In this document: positions 44,902-56,185 of the stretch, piece after piece
How the letters are laid out: every line of letters starts with the position of its first letter
How positions within the stretch are numbered: position 1 is the stretch's first letter
Source of the DNA: Gigaspora rosea
Taxonomy: Eukaryota > Glomeromycota > Glomeromycetes > Diversisporales > Gigasporaceae
Assembly: GCA_003550325.1 (NCBI GenBank)
Contig: QKWP01000428.1
Span: forward strand, 26,801 to 90,800
Direction: 5' to 3'
DNA: 64,000 nt
The notes under the pieces: generated by a model
Databases searched by the model: none
Told to the model about the DNA's origin: nothing
The model's input: only the letters and a program-made list of their open reading frames with translations
Program-made: the position numbers and the translations under genes

Positions 44902-45953
44902 TTTATATATAATAACTTGAACAATTTATATTTCAAAATACTTCTCTATGTATATTTTATCCTATCTTTATTTTAAAAAATACAGTATCGATATGTGATT
45001 ATAAAGACAAATTTAACGCCTAAACAATCTTAACCAATTATATTATTATCGTTATCTAAATATCATGATTTACAAAATTCCATATATAACAAGGCAAGAA
45101 TTCCTTTTCAGAATTCGAATAGAACTATATAATTTGAAATTCGTATTTCCAATAACAAGAGTTTAATCACGTATTATCATGGCTCACGAGTCTACATCTA
45201 TTTTTGAGTTCGAAAGTTTGGCTCAGAATACTAACACTACTCTCAACATTCGAGCCTATAATACTTAAAGAGTATTTAAATAAGCTCCTTCCCTTAGTCT
45301 TAGGGGCTGAAGAAGCAGAATATGTATTAGACTTTAGTATGTTTCAAGTACATATTCCAAATCAATCAATTTAATAAATTGTGATAGTGCCTTACCATAA
45401 TTATGATAGCGCAAATCTATTCTTTACGTTTCGACATATTAAATAATCGGCATTTGGGCTTCAAATTTTTTAGTGCTAAACCTGTGATCCAAAATGTACT
45501 CCAAGTTTTTTATAAAATAATAAATTAAAAGGTAGATCTGAAATAAATAGAACTCTGAAGCCCTAATAAATCTATACGATATAAGAAAGTTATTAGTAAG
45601 CTTTTAATACAAGAACGTTTTGTAAAAATTTTTGTTGGGTTCCCAAATAACACAAGTCTAAACTCTATAGCAAGCATAATGCAGGTACTTAAATCCAAGT
45701 AATCTCGCTTCGATCTATAGATCTAGTAGAGTAATTTTTAACATCGTGTTCAAAATCCCGAAATATTATTTATCTTAGAATTGTATCACGTTATATGAAT
45801 AATCACGTGAAAATATGTACATTTTTATTGGTAACGTTATTGGCGGGTCCAGTGGGAAAAAATTCTTCCAGTGGGAATTCCCACTAGAGCCACTGGAACT
45901 CTGGAAGAATTTGGATATCCAATGAGGTTCCAGACTTCCAGTGAACATCACTA

Positions 45954-45961
45954 GCTAAGAT
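45954..45961. other. Right 8-bp target duplication of hAT element
   Basis: GCTAAGAT, identical to 39197-39204. Confidence 0.9.
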
Positions 45962-48322
45962 AACACAAAAGATGATCTTTTAATTCCTCAATTTCACCAT
46001 GTATCGATAAATCAGTATTACCAGTACGTTTGATATTGTCAATGAATCGAAAAAGACTATTACAATTATAACATTCATAAGTATGAGATTCTGTACAATA
46101 TCCAAAAGCATAAAGCATACAATGATTTAAGCACGGATTGTGTTTAGTAATTCCATCAGAGTCAATAATTATTTCTTGCTCGTAGTCTTTTTTTAGAAAA
46201 CGGCTTAATTTTTCACATGCAGTAATTAGTTCATCCTATTTGTAATTAAAATAAAGTTGTAATTATACGTAGCACATTCTAAACTATAAAAATTATAATA
46301 AATATGTACCTGAATTGAACTATTAAATACATAACATTTTATCAGTCTATTAAATTCATCAAAAGTTTTATACCCATGAATACTACAAATCGAGCAAAGT
46401 CCACCCATATTTTCATGATACACAAATCGATTTCCTTGTAAATATCCATAAAAAGAAGTTCGTTTGACACCATCGGGAAAAGTTTCATGAAATTTGTTCC
46501 ATAAAACTTGCTTTGTGTTTTTTAAGTAATGAACAGGTTGGTTAGTGCTATTATCCGTTTTGTATGAACTCATGATTACAACAGCTTTATCTTGAAAAAA
46601 TTTCTCAAGTTGCTCTTTTTTTTTTGGATCCATTTTTTCATGCTTTATAATAGGTTTTTCCCATTGGTGGCCATCTGGTCCATAATTTTGTGCAAAATGG
46701 CGTGCATAAGTTATTGCATCTGTAGATACCTGTATTTTATAAAAACAGTTCTTGATTTATCTGTTATCAAAAATTTGAACATTTTAGACAATCTCGCTAA
46801 ACTAAATTTAACATTCTAACCTAATTAAGAACTTAAATAAAACCCGTAAACCACTTTTATTATAGAATTCAATATATAAAAAAGTAGTCTACAGATTTTT
46901 TTTTATACGTTATATGTACCATTATTAATATACTAATATTGCATAAAGATACGATCCTATCTAAATAAAAATATAATTTGGATACATATTCGAATTTATC
47001 TACTGTAAATCAAATAAATTACCGATGTCTTTAAAAAAAACTTACTTTCAAATTTGCTTGAATTTCATTATAGGTAAATTTGTTTGCCACTATAGAGAGA
47101 ATTCATTGTGTTCCATTTGGTCCTCTAAGACTATTGTCCAAAGCATCTTGAATTGCTATCCATAATCTTGAACCATCGTTTTGATAATCAGAAGGAACAG
47201 GTTGAAAAAATTTTAATTGGTACAAGTTTTTAAGATTGCTTTATCATAATTTGGATTTTCTGATCTAGTCCAAAATTCAAACTAAAAAAAAAAAAAAATT
47301 AACTCGATTTTATCTAAAAATATATAATTGTACATCCGATTGTTCTTTAGAATAGGGTGTAATTTCAGTACAGCCACAATGATTAAGTAATGCTTTCCAA
47401 GCTCGCCATTCTCTTTCTTCAATAACTTGTTCTTTAGAATAGATCTCTTTTAATTTTTGATGTAATTCAATAATATGGTTTTGTTTACTCCAACTAATAA
47501 AAAATTTACGCCAATTAATATTAGGTGATAATCGTCGTTTTAAATGATATTGAAATACTTTTTCAAATATTTCATTATTCCAATCTAATGAAGTACATGA
47601 TGGGATTTCTTTAATAGCCTCATATGTTATTTTGTGTGCTAGTCCAAAAAGTTCTAATTCAGTATACTGAGATAGAATTCCAATTTGTTGCCAAATTGTA
47701 TTTGGACTAGTATTTTTAAACATTGCAACTTCTTGAGTTGCTTGATATACTCGAACTATAGCTTTTTTATTTTTAAACTCCTGAACAAATAATGCTCTAC
47801 TATTTCGATAATTCCAAATAAATGATGATTTATACCCTTTTTCACTATAATTCCATTCAGGATTATTAGATTTTCCAATACAAAAATTAACAAATTTAAT
47901 TTGTCAAGTTTGAAAGAAAAAGGACGAAAAGTAATATCAGAAAGTAATTGATCTGAAATTATATGTTGATCAAACCCCATTATTAAAGGTCCTGCATGTT
48001 TAGTTGCTACAGAAAATATACGTTGATAAACAGAAGTTATTGCTGTAGTTGAATTTTCACATATTTTACTATAAATTCCATCTGATTGACAAATATAACT
48101 AGGCTTAAATTCATTATTTTGAACTACTGTAATTATAAAGTCTTTGTTATTAATAGTTGTAAGAGTTTTCATTCCAACCCGTATAGAGTAAAGAGATAAG
48201 CAAGTTGAATTATCATCTGGACGTGAAAGCCACCAATTTCGAGAAAAAGCCCCAAAATGTAAATCTTGAATTATATTTCCAGGTAAAATAAGCGTAACTA
48301 CATATTTTTTATATTTTGTCAT
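45962..48322 (-). pseudogene. N-terminal half of the DDE-like gene interrupted by hAT
   Basis: Starts MTKYKK at 48322. Segments in order: a first block with WWLSRPDDNS and IMGFDQHI; after a one-base shift near 47905, WNYSEKGYKSSFIWNYRN and a helical segment (LEEREW-like, WRAWKALLNH); an intron at about 47325-47283; LWIAIQDAL and FTYNEIQANLK with a shift and a TGA; an intron of about 310 bp to 46733; a Cys/His-bearing part (GGLCSICSIHG, about 46400); an intron at about 46308-46237; then a second Cys-rich part (CYNCNSLF) and EIEELKDHLL up to the hAT insertion point. The CSIC..H and CYNC groups suggest zinc binding. The frame continues in register at 39196. The family seems to be a repeated Rhizophagus-type gene, perhaps transposon-derived. 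Function unknown. Confidence 0.65.
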
Positions 48323-48496
48323 TTTTTTTATAAAAAAATATATAGATTCTAAAAGTTATAAGAAAGTGTTATTTTTACTATCCCCAAATTAATTGATTAT
48401 CTATTATATGTTGATTACTGATTGGTATGCGAATCACGAATTAAGATAAATTTTAATTAATTTTTATATATAAATAATTGAATATTTCTAACTATA
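48323..48496. other. Upstream flank of the interrupted gene
   Basis: AT-rich. Probably the promoter region of the minus-strand gene; no motif stands out. Confidence 0.35.
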
Positions 48497-49699
48497 ACCA
48501 GTGGTGACCGTCACCACTCTTTCGTGTAACTCTAAATTTTAATTTATTTAATGACGGCATTATAATTATCAAATTTATAACATTATTACATCAAGAAATA
48601 TTTATTATATAACGATAGCATATTTTACATCATTTCGCATAATTTTATTAGAATTTACGATTCCATCGGCTACGCGCAACTAAACACACCCATACACAAC
48701 TTCATTATAAACAATACACTTTGTGTTGCTTCACTACGGCTATCGGCTCCGCTTCGCTATATATAAAACCTCACCCAAAACTCAACATAATGAAAGCTGA
48801 CCCTAACCCTAACCTTTAGGTCTCAAGATTATTAATAGTCCTCATGACTCATTTTTCTAATCAATCGATGATTTACATTACTGCAAAATCCAACACGAAA
48901 ACTCAACACGAGCCAAGCAAAGAATACCAAAATCGTGGCTTGAGAAACTTAAAAAAAACGAAAACACGAAAGTTAATACTACGAATAAATGAAGCAAAAA
49001 AAACCCCACTAAACAGCGACAAAAGACGTATCAAAATAGACGAAAGACCAACTAACGATGCCAACAACAAAAAAAGCACCGAAATCATTACTAAAGAACC
49101 TAAAAAAAAAGAAATCAATAGTTAGCAAGAAAAATTAACGAAAAAAAACGAATGAAAACACCGAATTAAAAGTACCAGCGGCAAAAAACACACCGAAAGA
49201 CAAAGGTACCAGCAATGAAAGACATGACGAAAAATGCGACAAAAGACGCGACGAAAAACATGCCGAAACTTAAAGTACCAACTAAAGACATCAACGACGT
49301 ATACCAATAATGAAAAGTACAAAAATCGTTACAACCTAAAAACGAGAAATGCGAAAGTTTTACCAAGAGCAACCGAAATAAAAGAAGAAAAAACTAAAAA
49401 CACGACAAAAGACGCACCGAAATGGACGAGGTACTAAAAAATGACACTAACGACTTATACTAGCAACGAAAAATACCGGAACCATTACTTGAACAACCTA
49501 CGAAAGAGAAATGCGAAAGTTATTATTAAGAACAAAGAAAAAAAAACTGAAGACGTGTCGAAATACGCACTGAAGTGGGCGAGATACTGACTAACGACAC
49601 CAGCGACGCAACAATAAAAAGCACTGGAACCATTACCTAAAAACCTACAAAAAGAAAGAGTAAAAGTTAATATAAAAACTAAATACCAAATAGAAGATT

Positions 49700-49736
<37 letters not shown>

Positions 49737-49780
49737 GCAGATCCGATATTGTGTAACTGGTGGTGATCATCATCACCGGT
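48497..49780. mobile_element. Element with ACCAGTGGTGACC ends and decayed tandem repeats
   Basis: The left end ACCAGTGGTGACCGTCACCAC and inverted right end ACCGGTGATGATGATCACCAC match at about 16 of 21 positions. Inside are CCCTAACCCTAACC at about 48801 and a degenerate purine-rich array. Words like AACGA.ACCA.CGACG..AAAAGCACCGAAATCATTAC and GAGAAATGCGAAAGTT recur around 49040-49100, 49270-49360, 49440-49520 and 49590-49670. Frames on both strands here reflect the repeat, not a known gene. An (AT)n run lies at 49703-49730. Confidence 0.5.
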
Positions 49781-50614
49781 TATTTTAATTATATTTCTAA
49801 ATATGGTCTGGTGCAAAAAGGTTCGTACCTCAAATAGTTATTAGTAAACTTTTTTTTTTACAAAATAATTTTTAATATTTTTAATTTATTAAAAGTGACT
49901 AGTATTCAGATTATTAAAAATATAAAATTTTTAATAACTTTTTTGATAAAATAAAAAGTTTTATTTATGCTAACTTTCTTAAAAAATCAATTGTAAAATT
50001 TACTATATAAATTTAATAGTAATTTTTATATATTTTATATAGTAAAAAAATATAATTACTTGACTTTAATAGCCAATTTTTTAACTAGTGATCCAATTTT
50101 GCCCAAATTTTAACTGTATGTTTATTATATGCACACTAATGCACTTGCATAATACAAACTTATAAAACTGCATACTGTTTGCGAAAATGGTTAAAATAGA
50201 ATTTTTTTAAAAAAACTTTTTTTTTTTTACTTAATTCAAAAAGTTATATATAATGAATTGTTAAAATAAAACTATATTATTATAATAAAAATTATACAAA
50301 AAGATAAATTATAACCTACTTTATTTTATATAAAAAAATTAGAAGCATTTAATTATAATTTATTAAGCTATTTAAGTACAAAAATTAAATTCATTTTTGA
50401 GGTATGAACCTTTTCGCTCCGGACCATAATTTACAATATTTTTTAGATATAAAATTAAAAATATAATATTTTAAAAACTGTCTGATAAAAATAGCTAAAA
50501 TTTTTTTTACAAATTAATTATAATTACTATATTTATATATATTATTTTTAAACCCGTATCTTTAAAACTGATTGAGATATTGATTTATTGACAAGACTTT
50601 TCAAACATCCAACG
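49781..50614. other. AT-rich spacer
   Basis: No gene. aaaggttcgtacctcaaa (49817) and tttgaggtatgaaccttttcgc (50396) are inverted and may be the ends of a roughly 650-bp AT-rich element spanning 49800-50430 (tatggtctggtgcaaaaagg against ccttttcgctccggaccata). Confidence 0.5.
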
Positions 50615-50983
50615 TAAAGTAAAATTTTTTGAGTTTTAAATATAAACCCTTTTTTTATCAAGATAACCTACTTTGGGTGCTTAAGCAAAGTTGTTCAGCA
50701 TGCAATTTTATTCATGCCTGAGATCAAAATGCGTTTTTTTGGCCATTTACTAGGTGAAAAATGGGGTCGAAGTTAGAAAAAAATTTTTTTTAAAAATTTT
50801 TTTTTAAAAAAAAATTTTTTCTAACTTTCACCCCATTTTTTACCTAGTAAATAGCCGAAAAAACGCGTTTTGCTTTTAAATATAAGTAAAATTGCATGCT
50901 GAACAACTTTGCTTAAGCGCCCAAAGTAGGTTATCTTGATAAAAAAAGGGGTTTATATTTAAAACTCAAAAAATTTTACTTTA
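50615..50983. mobile_element. Large palindrome, about 180-bp arms
   Basis: TTTTTTGAGTTTTAAATATA, ATCAAGATAACCTACTTTGG, GTTGTTCAGCATGCAATTTT and AACTTTCACCCCATTTTT-like blocks on the left all reappear inverted on the right, meeting in a T/A-rich centre at about 50790. It is directly followed by the dispersed repeat at 50985. Confidence 0.88.
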
Positions 50984-51310
50984 GTACATAGGTAACCCAT
51001 TTTTCTTACAAGGTGACCTACTTCGGTCGCCTAAGTAAAGTTGTTCAGGGCATGATTTTACATATACTCATTGTCTTAAAATCATTAAATATTTGTTTTT
51101 GGCGAAGTTACATTTTCGTTTTGTGCAAAAATGTCAAAACGGTAACTTGGCAGAAAAAGTAAGTTTATTTTTCTTCTTTTGCTCTATATAATAGCAAAAT
51201 TTAATTTTAAATTAATATGTAGGTTGAAACTAATCTTGGCTAACAAGTTTATAGTAATTTTATATGTTTTTTATATCATTTTATATATAAAAAATTTACA
51301 CGTGACATAT
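50984..51310. repeat. Dispersed repeat, partner of 32765-33095
   Basis: Opposite orientation to 32765-33095. CAAGGTGACCTACTTCGGTC and GTTGTTCAGGGCATG are diverged versions of the palindrome's ATAACCTACTTTGGG and GTTGTTCAGCATG, so the repeat and the adjacent palindrome are related. Confidence 0.7.
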
Positions 51311-51984
51311 TGTGTTACTGATAAAGTGAATCCAAAAACAGTTTACATAAACTTATAAAGGAAATAAACAAGTTAATTATTTGGATAACAAAAGAAAAAA
51401 TAAAAAAAAAACTAAAAAAAACAATGTTAAAGTTTATAAATTAAGCAATACAATATATTTTTATTACCAGGAACAGTGATTTTCTGTAGTGACAAAATCA
51501 AAATTATAATGACAAAATTTAATGATGTAAACCATATTTGCTAAATTATGTGTAATTCTGTGGTATGCTTACCAAATTATGTGCAATTCTGTAGTATATG
51601 TGACTAAAATTTGTCAAAACTTTCAATATTTTTTTCAAAAAAGTTTTATAATCTGAGTTTATTCAAATTCTATATTAGAAAATACTGGATCTGTTAGATT
51701 TATCTATCGACTTGCCAATAAATTGCCAAATTATGTGCCAATTCTTATAAATTGCTATATTATATGCTATAATAAACACCAAATTATATAATATAAATAT
51801 ATTTTTATAAATTTTGTAATATTATGTGAACTACAAAAAATTACTGGTTCTGCTTTTGCTATATAGTAGACAATACTTCAACTCTTAGTATATCTACTTT
51901 TATTGTGATATTTTAGTATAATTTAGCATAATTCAGCATGATTCAACAAAGAACTACTTGCTAAAAGTTTTTTTGTTAATAAAG
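51311..51984. other. AT-rich spacer with AAATTATGTGTAATTCTG reiteration
   Basis: AAATTATGTG.AATTCTG occurs twice around 51543-51595, and AAATTATGTGCCAATTCT once at about 51727. No gene. Confidence 0.4.
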
Positions 51985-51986
51985 TA

Positions 51987-52161
51987 CAGTCGGATCTCTT
52001 TAAATGCATCCTCTCTAAGTGCATAACCTCCTTAAATACATATCAGTTTTCTGGGCCAAATATATATCAAATCTTTATAAATGCATTTTTTCTTATTGTT
52101 CTCTTAATGCATACTTCCAAAAGGTTGGTTCCAATGATATGCATTTAGAGAGGTCTGACTG
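51987..52161. mobile_element. Mariner-like MITE with TA duplication
   Basis: Ends CAGTCGGATCTCTTTAAATG and the complement of TTTAGAGAGGTCTGACTG, about 25 bp. TA flanks each side. Same family as the intronic element at 37934-38110. The TA target and CAGTC-type ends point to the Tc1/mariner superfamily. Confidence 0.82.
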
Positions 52162-52783
52162 TATTGTATTGATTGTTATTTTTTTTAAATTTGCTTAAAC
52201 CTGAAAAATTATAGTTTTACAACACTATGCTATATAAGTACTTGTATAATCTTGATCCCAGAATCAAACCATATTTTACTTATGTAATTACCTAATTGTT
52301 ATCCAATTGTATGTTTTCTTAAACAAAATTTCAATATAAATATATTATCATAATTTTTGTTAGTCATAGCTATAAATACCAAATTTATAGTAAACAATTG
52401 TGCAATTAGATAAAATTCAAATAATTGTATAAATATAAGGTGGAATAAAAATATAATCAAAAATAAATTAATTTGAAATTGTAATAATGTATAAAAAATA
52501 GAAATGAAATATTATTTATTCATAGTAAAATTGTTAAATTTGACTAGTACAGTCCATTCTGTTAAAACTAGTATACATAGTAAAAAGGTTTTGTATTAGC
52601 CTTGAGAGGTTATCAGATTTAAGATACTAGTAGCCTAATGGTCACATGATTCTATCTAAATATAATTGGCCTAATTACATTTATACATACATATTCAGTA
52701 GTGGCCTCCCATTTATGTTTTTTTTTTTTTTAAAGAGAGATCTATTCTCTATATTCTTTATTAATTCAGCAAATTGTATACAT
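52162..52783. other. AT-rich spacer
   Basis: No gene or notable repeat seen. A T12 run lies at about 52719. Confidence 0.4.
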
Positions 52784-52805
52784 ATAATAATTACATATGG
52801 GAGCG
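52784..52805. other. Left target-site duplication of retroposon copy B (22 bp)
   Basis: A 22-bp sequence ending ACATATGGGAGCG, repeated exactly at 53899-53920. Confidence 0.8.
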
Positions 52806-53898
52806 AACACTCTCCCTGACGATCACTTGTACCGGATTTTCACACATACGAAAACAAAAAATTTGCTGGAGTTGTATGAAGAAGCGATACAAAATAATGG
52901 TTTTTATACAGGTTAACCAAGGGTTTCTGGTCTATCGCCTTTGGGGACTCCTATATATATTTGGCATGCAAACCAAAAGCGTTAGTATACAAGATAACTG
53001 GCAGGAGGTGGCGCCCTTGTATACAAAATTTTGGAGAAAGAAGTCTTTCGTCAACGAAGTTCTTTGTATAAGGCTTAATGAAGAACAGCCAATGAGTTTT
53101 TCACCACACTCCTTGGAAAATCTAAAGGACATATACCGAACTCCACTACCATATTCTCGCTTTTCTCAGGTTTTTTTAGGGAATATTTTTTCCGATATAA
53201 AAGTGGGAAATCTAGCTTACCCCCTCCAAAAGATCAGCATTGTTTACAATTCCGAATTGGGAACGAAGTCACGAAAAATCACGTTCTGCCACGTGTAGGC
53301 CGAGGACTGGCTCCGGTTTCGGTTTTGGAGGTTTTTTCTAGAAAATTCTTGCAGGGCTAACTCTACCCCAAAGATAATGATAAATATAATACGAACTAAA
53401 TTTAGAGTAGAGCTAGATTTAAGAGTATTATGTAATTTTTAAACAATAGTTTATCCTTTTTCAATTTTACTTTCTTTTTTTTGTCTTCTCTATCTTTTCT
53501 CTCTTTTCTGTTTTGTTTGTTTTGGTTCACGTTTAGGTGTTGTAGGCTTTTTCCCCCTTTCTTTTATCTCCTTTTTTTTCTTTAGCATACTTTGTTTTTT
53601 CTTTGTGATATGGATATAAATACTCCTTATTCTAGAGGCTAGGTAGAGTAGATTAGAAAAAAGTTAGTAATCTTGATAGGTTAACAACTTCCAATCGGTA
53701 AACTGGAGACGGAACCTTCAGAAAGTTGGAGGCCCTCTAGGGAGATAAATTGTTGTTGCAATAATCACGGATAGGTACTTCGGTAACCGGACGAGTCTTT
53801 ATTGTTAAAATCGGAGGATTATAGGCAGAAATATCTATAGGTGTAAAATCACCACATCTGATATATAATAAAGGCGGATTATTAACAAAAAAAAAATA
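52806..53898 (+). mobile_element. Non-LTR retroposon-like repeat, copy B, inside a MITE end
   Basis: Same 5' start as copy A (ACTCTCCCTGACGATCAC), the shared block GGGACTCCTATATATATTTG and a pyrimidine-rich region. It ends in an A-rich tail (ACAAAAAAAAAATAA). The 22-bp direct duplications include the first bases of a MITE terminal repeat, so it inserted into that MITE. A 174-codon frame beginning before the element at 52774 crosses the duplication and is not shared with copy A, so I do not call it a gene. The 3' part (about 53680-53890) is not obvious in copy A. Confidence 0.75.
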
Positions 53899-53910
53899 AT
53901 AATAATTACA

Positions 53911-54444
53911 TATGGGAGCGGTCAATTAAAACACGGCTTATGGTATTTTTTGCAAAAATGAGTTAGGGAAGTAACAAAAATTAGATAATTTTTTAGGGGG
54001 GGAGGGAAGTAAAAAAAGTTAAAATTATATATAAGAACCTGACTATTTATATATTAAGGAAGAGGGAGGGGAGTAGGTCTCTAATAAAAAATAATCAGGT
54101 GATTAATGATACTGCCCTTAACAATACTATCAAATAAAGCATGCATTTGACTATATAATTTAGCATTTAAAGCATTGATTTGCATAATAAAATTTTTGTC
54201 GATGCCTATTTTTCTAAATGCCGTATGTAATTAAAAGCAATCTAAAAATAGATTTTAGAAATTAGCTTGTTGATCCTTGCTGCATGGTCATAGAAAAGAG
54301 CTTGTATGATTGGCTAATTCATGTAGATCAAACAGGTTCTACTAATAATAGATCATCATTATTGTTGTTACACTAATTTAAAACGTGATTTTCTCAAAAT
54401 GAAAAAAAATCTATAAGCCGTGTTTTAATTAACTATACCCCATA
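53911..54444. mobile_element. MITE, ATTAAAACACGGCTTAT ends, interrupted at its left tip
   Basis: AATTAAAACACGGCTTAT at the left and ATAAGCCGTGTTTTAATTAA at the right. The tips TATGGGAGCGGTC and CTATACCCCATA are related. The left tip is split by retroposon copy B and its first bases are present twice. The interior has GGGGGGGAGGGAAGT-like G-runs at about 53995 and 54062. Confidence 0.8.
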
Positions 54445-54568
54445 TAAAAATCAATATATAATATAGAATGGTGTAGATAAACGGTATCGATATGAGATAG
54501 ATAAACACTAAGGAGACAAACATTATGAGACAAAACTTTAATCTGATTGGGCTTTTATTTAAAGTCTG

Positions 54569-54745
54569 CATAAAAATAAATCACGTGTTACTTTTTTGCA
54601 AATCAATTATTCTACGTTACCGATTACCATATACTATAAAAACAAATCACGTGTTACTTTTTTGCAAATAAATTATTCTACCTTTACGTTACCGATTACT
54701 GTATACTATAAAAACAAATCGCGCGTTAGCTTTTGCAAATTGTTT
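54569..54745 (+). repeat. Short tandem repeat, about 70-bp unit, three copies
   Basis: ACAAATCACGTGTTACTTTT, TTGCAAAT, TTATTCTAC and TTACCGATTAC..TATACTATAAAA follow each other at about 54574, 54643 and 54715, the last with CGCG for CACG. Each unit contains a CACGTG or CGCG palindrome. Confidence 0.8.
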
Positions 54746-54954
54746 ATTTTATCATTGGTATTTGTTCGTTTTATCAAATTTCACTTGGTTCTCTACCACA
54801 TTACCGACTATACTGTATACTATCTAGCGTTAAAAAATATGACATCTCTGCTTGATCGACATAACCATACTGCTTTTAGTATTTTATTTTCACCACATTG
54901 AATTCACCATCAATTTCACTGTTCTCAAAGAAGCCTGCGCCCATTGGTAGTAAG

Positions 54955-55085
54955 TATTTATAAGACCAAAAAAAAACCATCTATAATATTTCTTTGGTCA
55001 TGCTTGCAATATATTTACTGCCTGATGAATATTTTTTAGAAACATTCAATAATTTCGTTCTAATTTTAGAACTTTGTTTCATCCT
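54955..55085 (+). repeat. Dispersed repeat, partner of 57009-57150
   Basis: ATCTATAATATTTCTTTGGTC, CATGCTTGCAATATATTTACT and CATTCAATAATTTCGTTCTA occur in both with a few differences. The common part could encode a short hydrophobic peptide but has no known family. Confidence 0.7.
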
Positions 55086-55257
55086 TCAGAAGCAGTTGCC
55101 TGTATTCGCGAAAAAGAAATATTGTTTGGTGAAAATTCATTGTTAGCAGTTTTCAGCCAGTTAATTAGCAATATATGTGCTAATAACAAGACCTATAATG
55201 TACGAAAATTATTCTATTGGAAAATTTTATTTTTTATTTATTAATTTTTCTGTTATT

Positions 55258-55350
55258 GTATAGGGGGCATCTATAAATAACGTTATGTTTGAGGGGGTTC
55301 CCCAAAATATAACGATTTTTCACTATGTAGGGGGGTCCCCCCAATATAAT
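55258..55350. repeat. GGGGG-bearing element end
   Basis: AGGGGGCATCTATAAATAACG, then GAGGGGGTTCCCC and AGGGGGGTCCCCCC. These small G/C palindromes look like one end of a DNA transposon. I could not find the other end before the gap. Confidence 0.4.
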
Positions 55351-55385
55351 GCAATTTTTTTATTAAAATTTGTCTAAAACTTGAT

Positions 55386-55671
55386 CCAGTAGTCCAAATT
55401 GAATGATTTTGGTACCATTCGAATTGTCTCAAAAGAGGATTCGAATGGTACTAATTTCATTTGATTTGGAGCACTGGGTCACGTTTTATTAACGAAATAC
55501 TATTGGTTATTATGTTTTCTTATAAAATTACTATAAAATCAATAGTATTTCGTTAATAAAACGTGATCCAGTAATCCAAATGAAATGATTTTGGTACCAT
55601 TGAATTCGTCTCATAGAGACGAATCGAATGGTACCAAAATCATCTAGATTAGACCACTGGATCATAATATA
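55386..55671. mobile_element. Nested palindromic element beside the gap
   Basis: ATCCAGTAGTCCAAATTGAA at the left and TAGACCACTGGATCAT at the right. Inside are the pairs TCGTTAATAAAACGTGA / TCACGTTTTATTAACGA and AATGATTTTGGTACCATTCG / TCGAATGGTACC. AGACGAAT..TCTCATAGAGACGA adds a further small hairpin. The motif set resembles the element at 60427-61331. Confidence 0.7.
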
Positions 55672-55701
55672 TTCAAGTTTTTGTAAAATTTTATATATAA
55701 A

Positions 55702-56185
55702 NNNNNNNNNNNNNNNNNNNNNNNNNNNNNNNNNNNNNNNNNNNNNNNNNNNNNNNNNNNNNNNNNNNNNNNNNNNNNNNNNNNNNNNNNNNNNNNNNNN
55801 NNNNNNNNNNNNNNNNNNNNNNNNNNNNNNNNNNNNNNNNNNNNNNNNNNNNNNNNNNNNNNNNNNNNNNNNNNNNNNNNNNNNNNNNNNNNNNNNNNNN
55901 NNNNNNNNNNNNNNNNNNNNNNNNNNNNNNNNNNNNNNNNNNNNNNNNNNNNNNNNNNNNNNNNNNNNNNNNNNNNNNNNNNNNNNNNNNNNNNNNNNNN
56001 NNNNNNNNNNNNNNNNNNNNNNNNNNNNNNNNNNNNNNNNNNNNNNNNNNNNNNNNNNNNNNNNNNNNNNNNNNNNNNNNNNNNNNNNNNNNNNNNNNNN
56101 NNNNNNNNNNNNNNNNNNNNNNNNNNNNNNNNNNNNNNNNNNNNNNNNNNNNNNNNNNNNNNNNNNNNNNNNNNNNNNNNNNNNN
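55702..56185. other. Assembly gap, 484 N
   Basis: Unresolved bases. It lies about 30 bp after a strongly palindromic element, a likely cause of the gap. Confidence 0.99.

Larger units (their letters stand above)
39205..45953 (+). mobile_element. hAT transposon, 6749 bp, inserted in a coding exon
   Basis: The left tip CAGTGTTGTCCACT and inverted right tip TAGTGATGTTCACT agree at 11 of 14 positions, typical of hAT termini. GCTAAGAT flanks both ends. CACTGGA/TCCAGTG words are clustered within about 200 bp of the left end and 115 bp of the right end, as expected for subterminal transposase-binding sites. The cargo is a decayed transposase (42074-44901) and, in the left half, a nested GC-rich element (40592-41568). 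Removing the element and one duplication restores the reading frame of the surrounding minus-strand gene. The remainder (39410-40590, 41577-42073, 44902-45840) has no gene that I can support. Confidence 0.92.

Noticed and set aside
48844..49125. A Lys/Thr-rich protein gene
   Set aside because: It lies in a degenerate repeat array with open frames on both strands, and no matching family is known to me.
52774..53298. A 174-residue gene
   Set aside because: It starts outside the retroposon, crosses the target duplication and has no counterpart in copy A.
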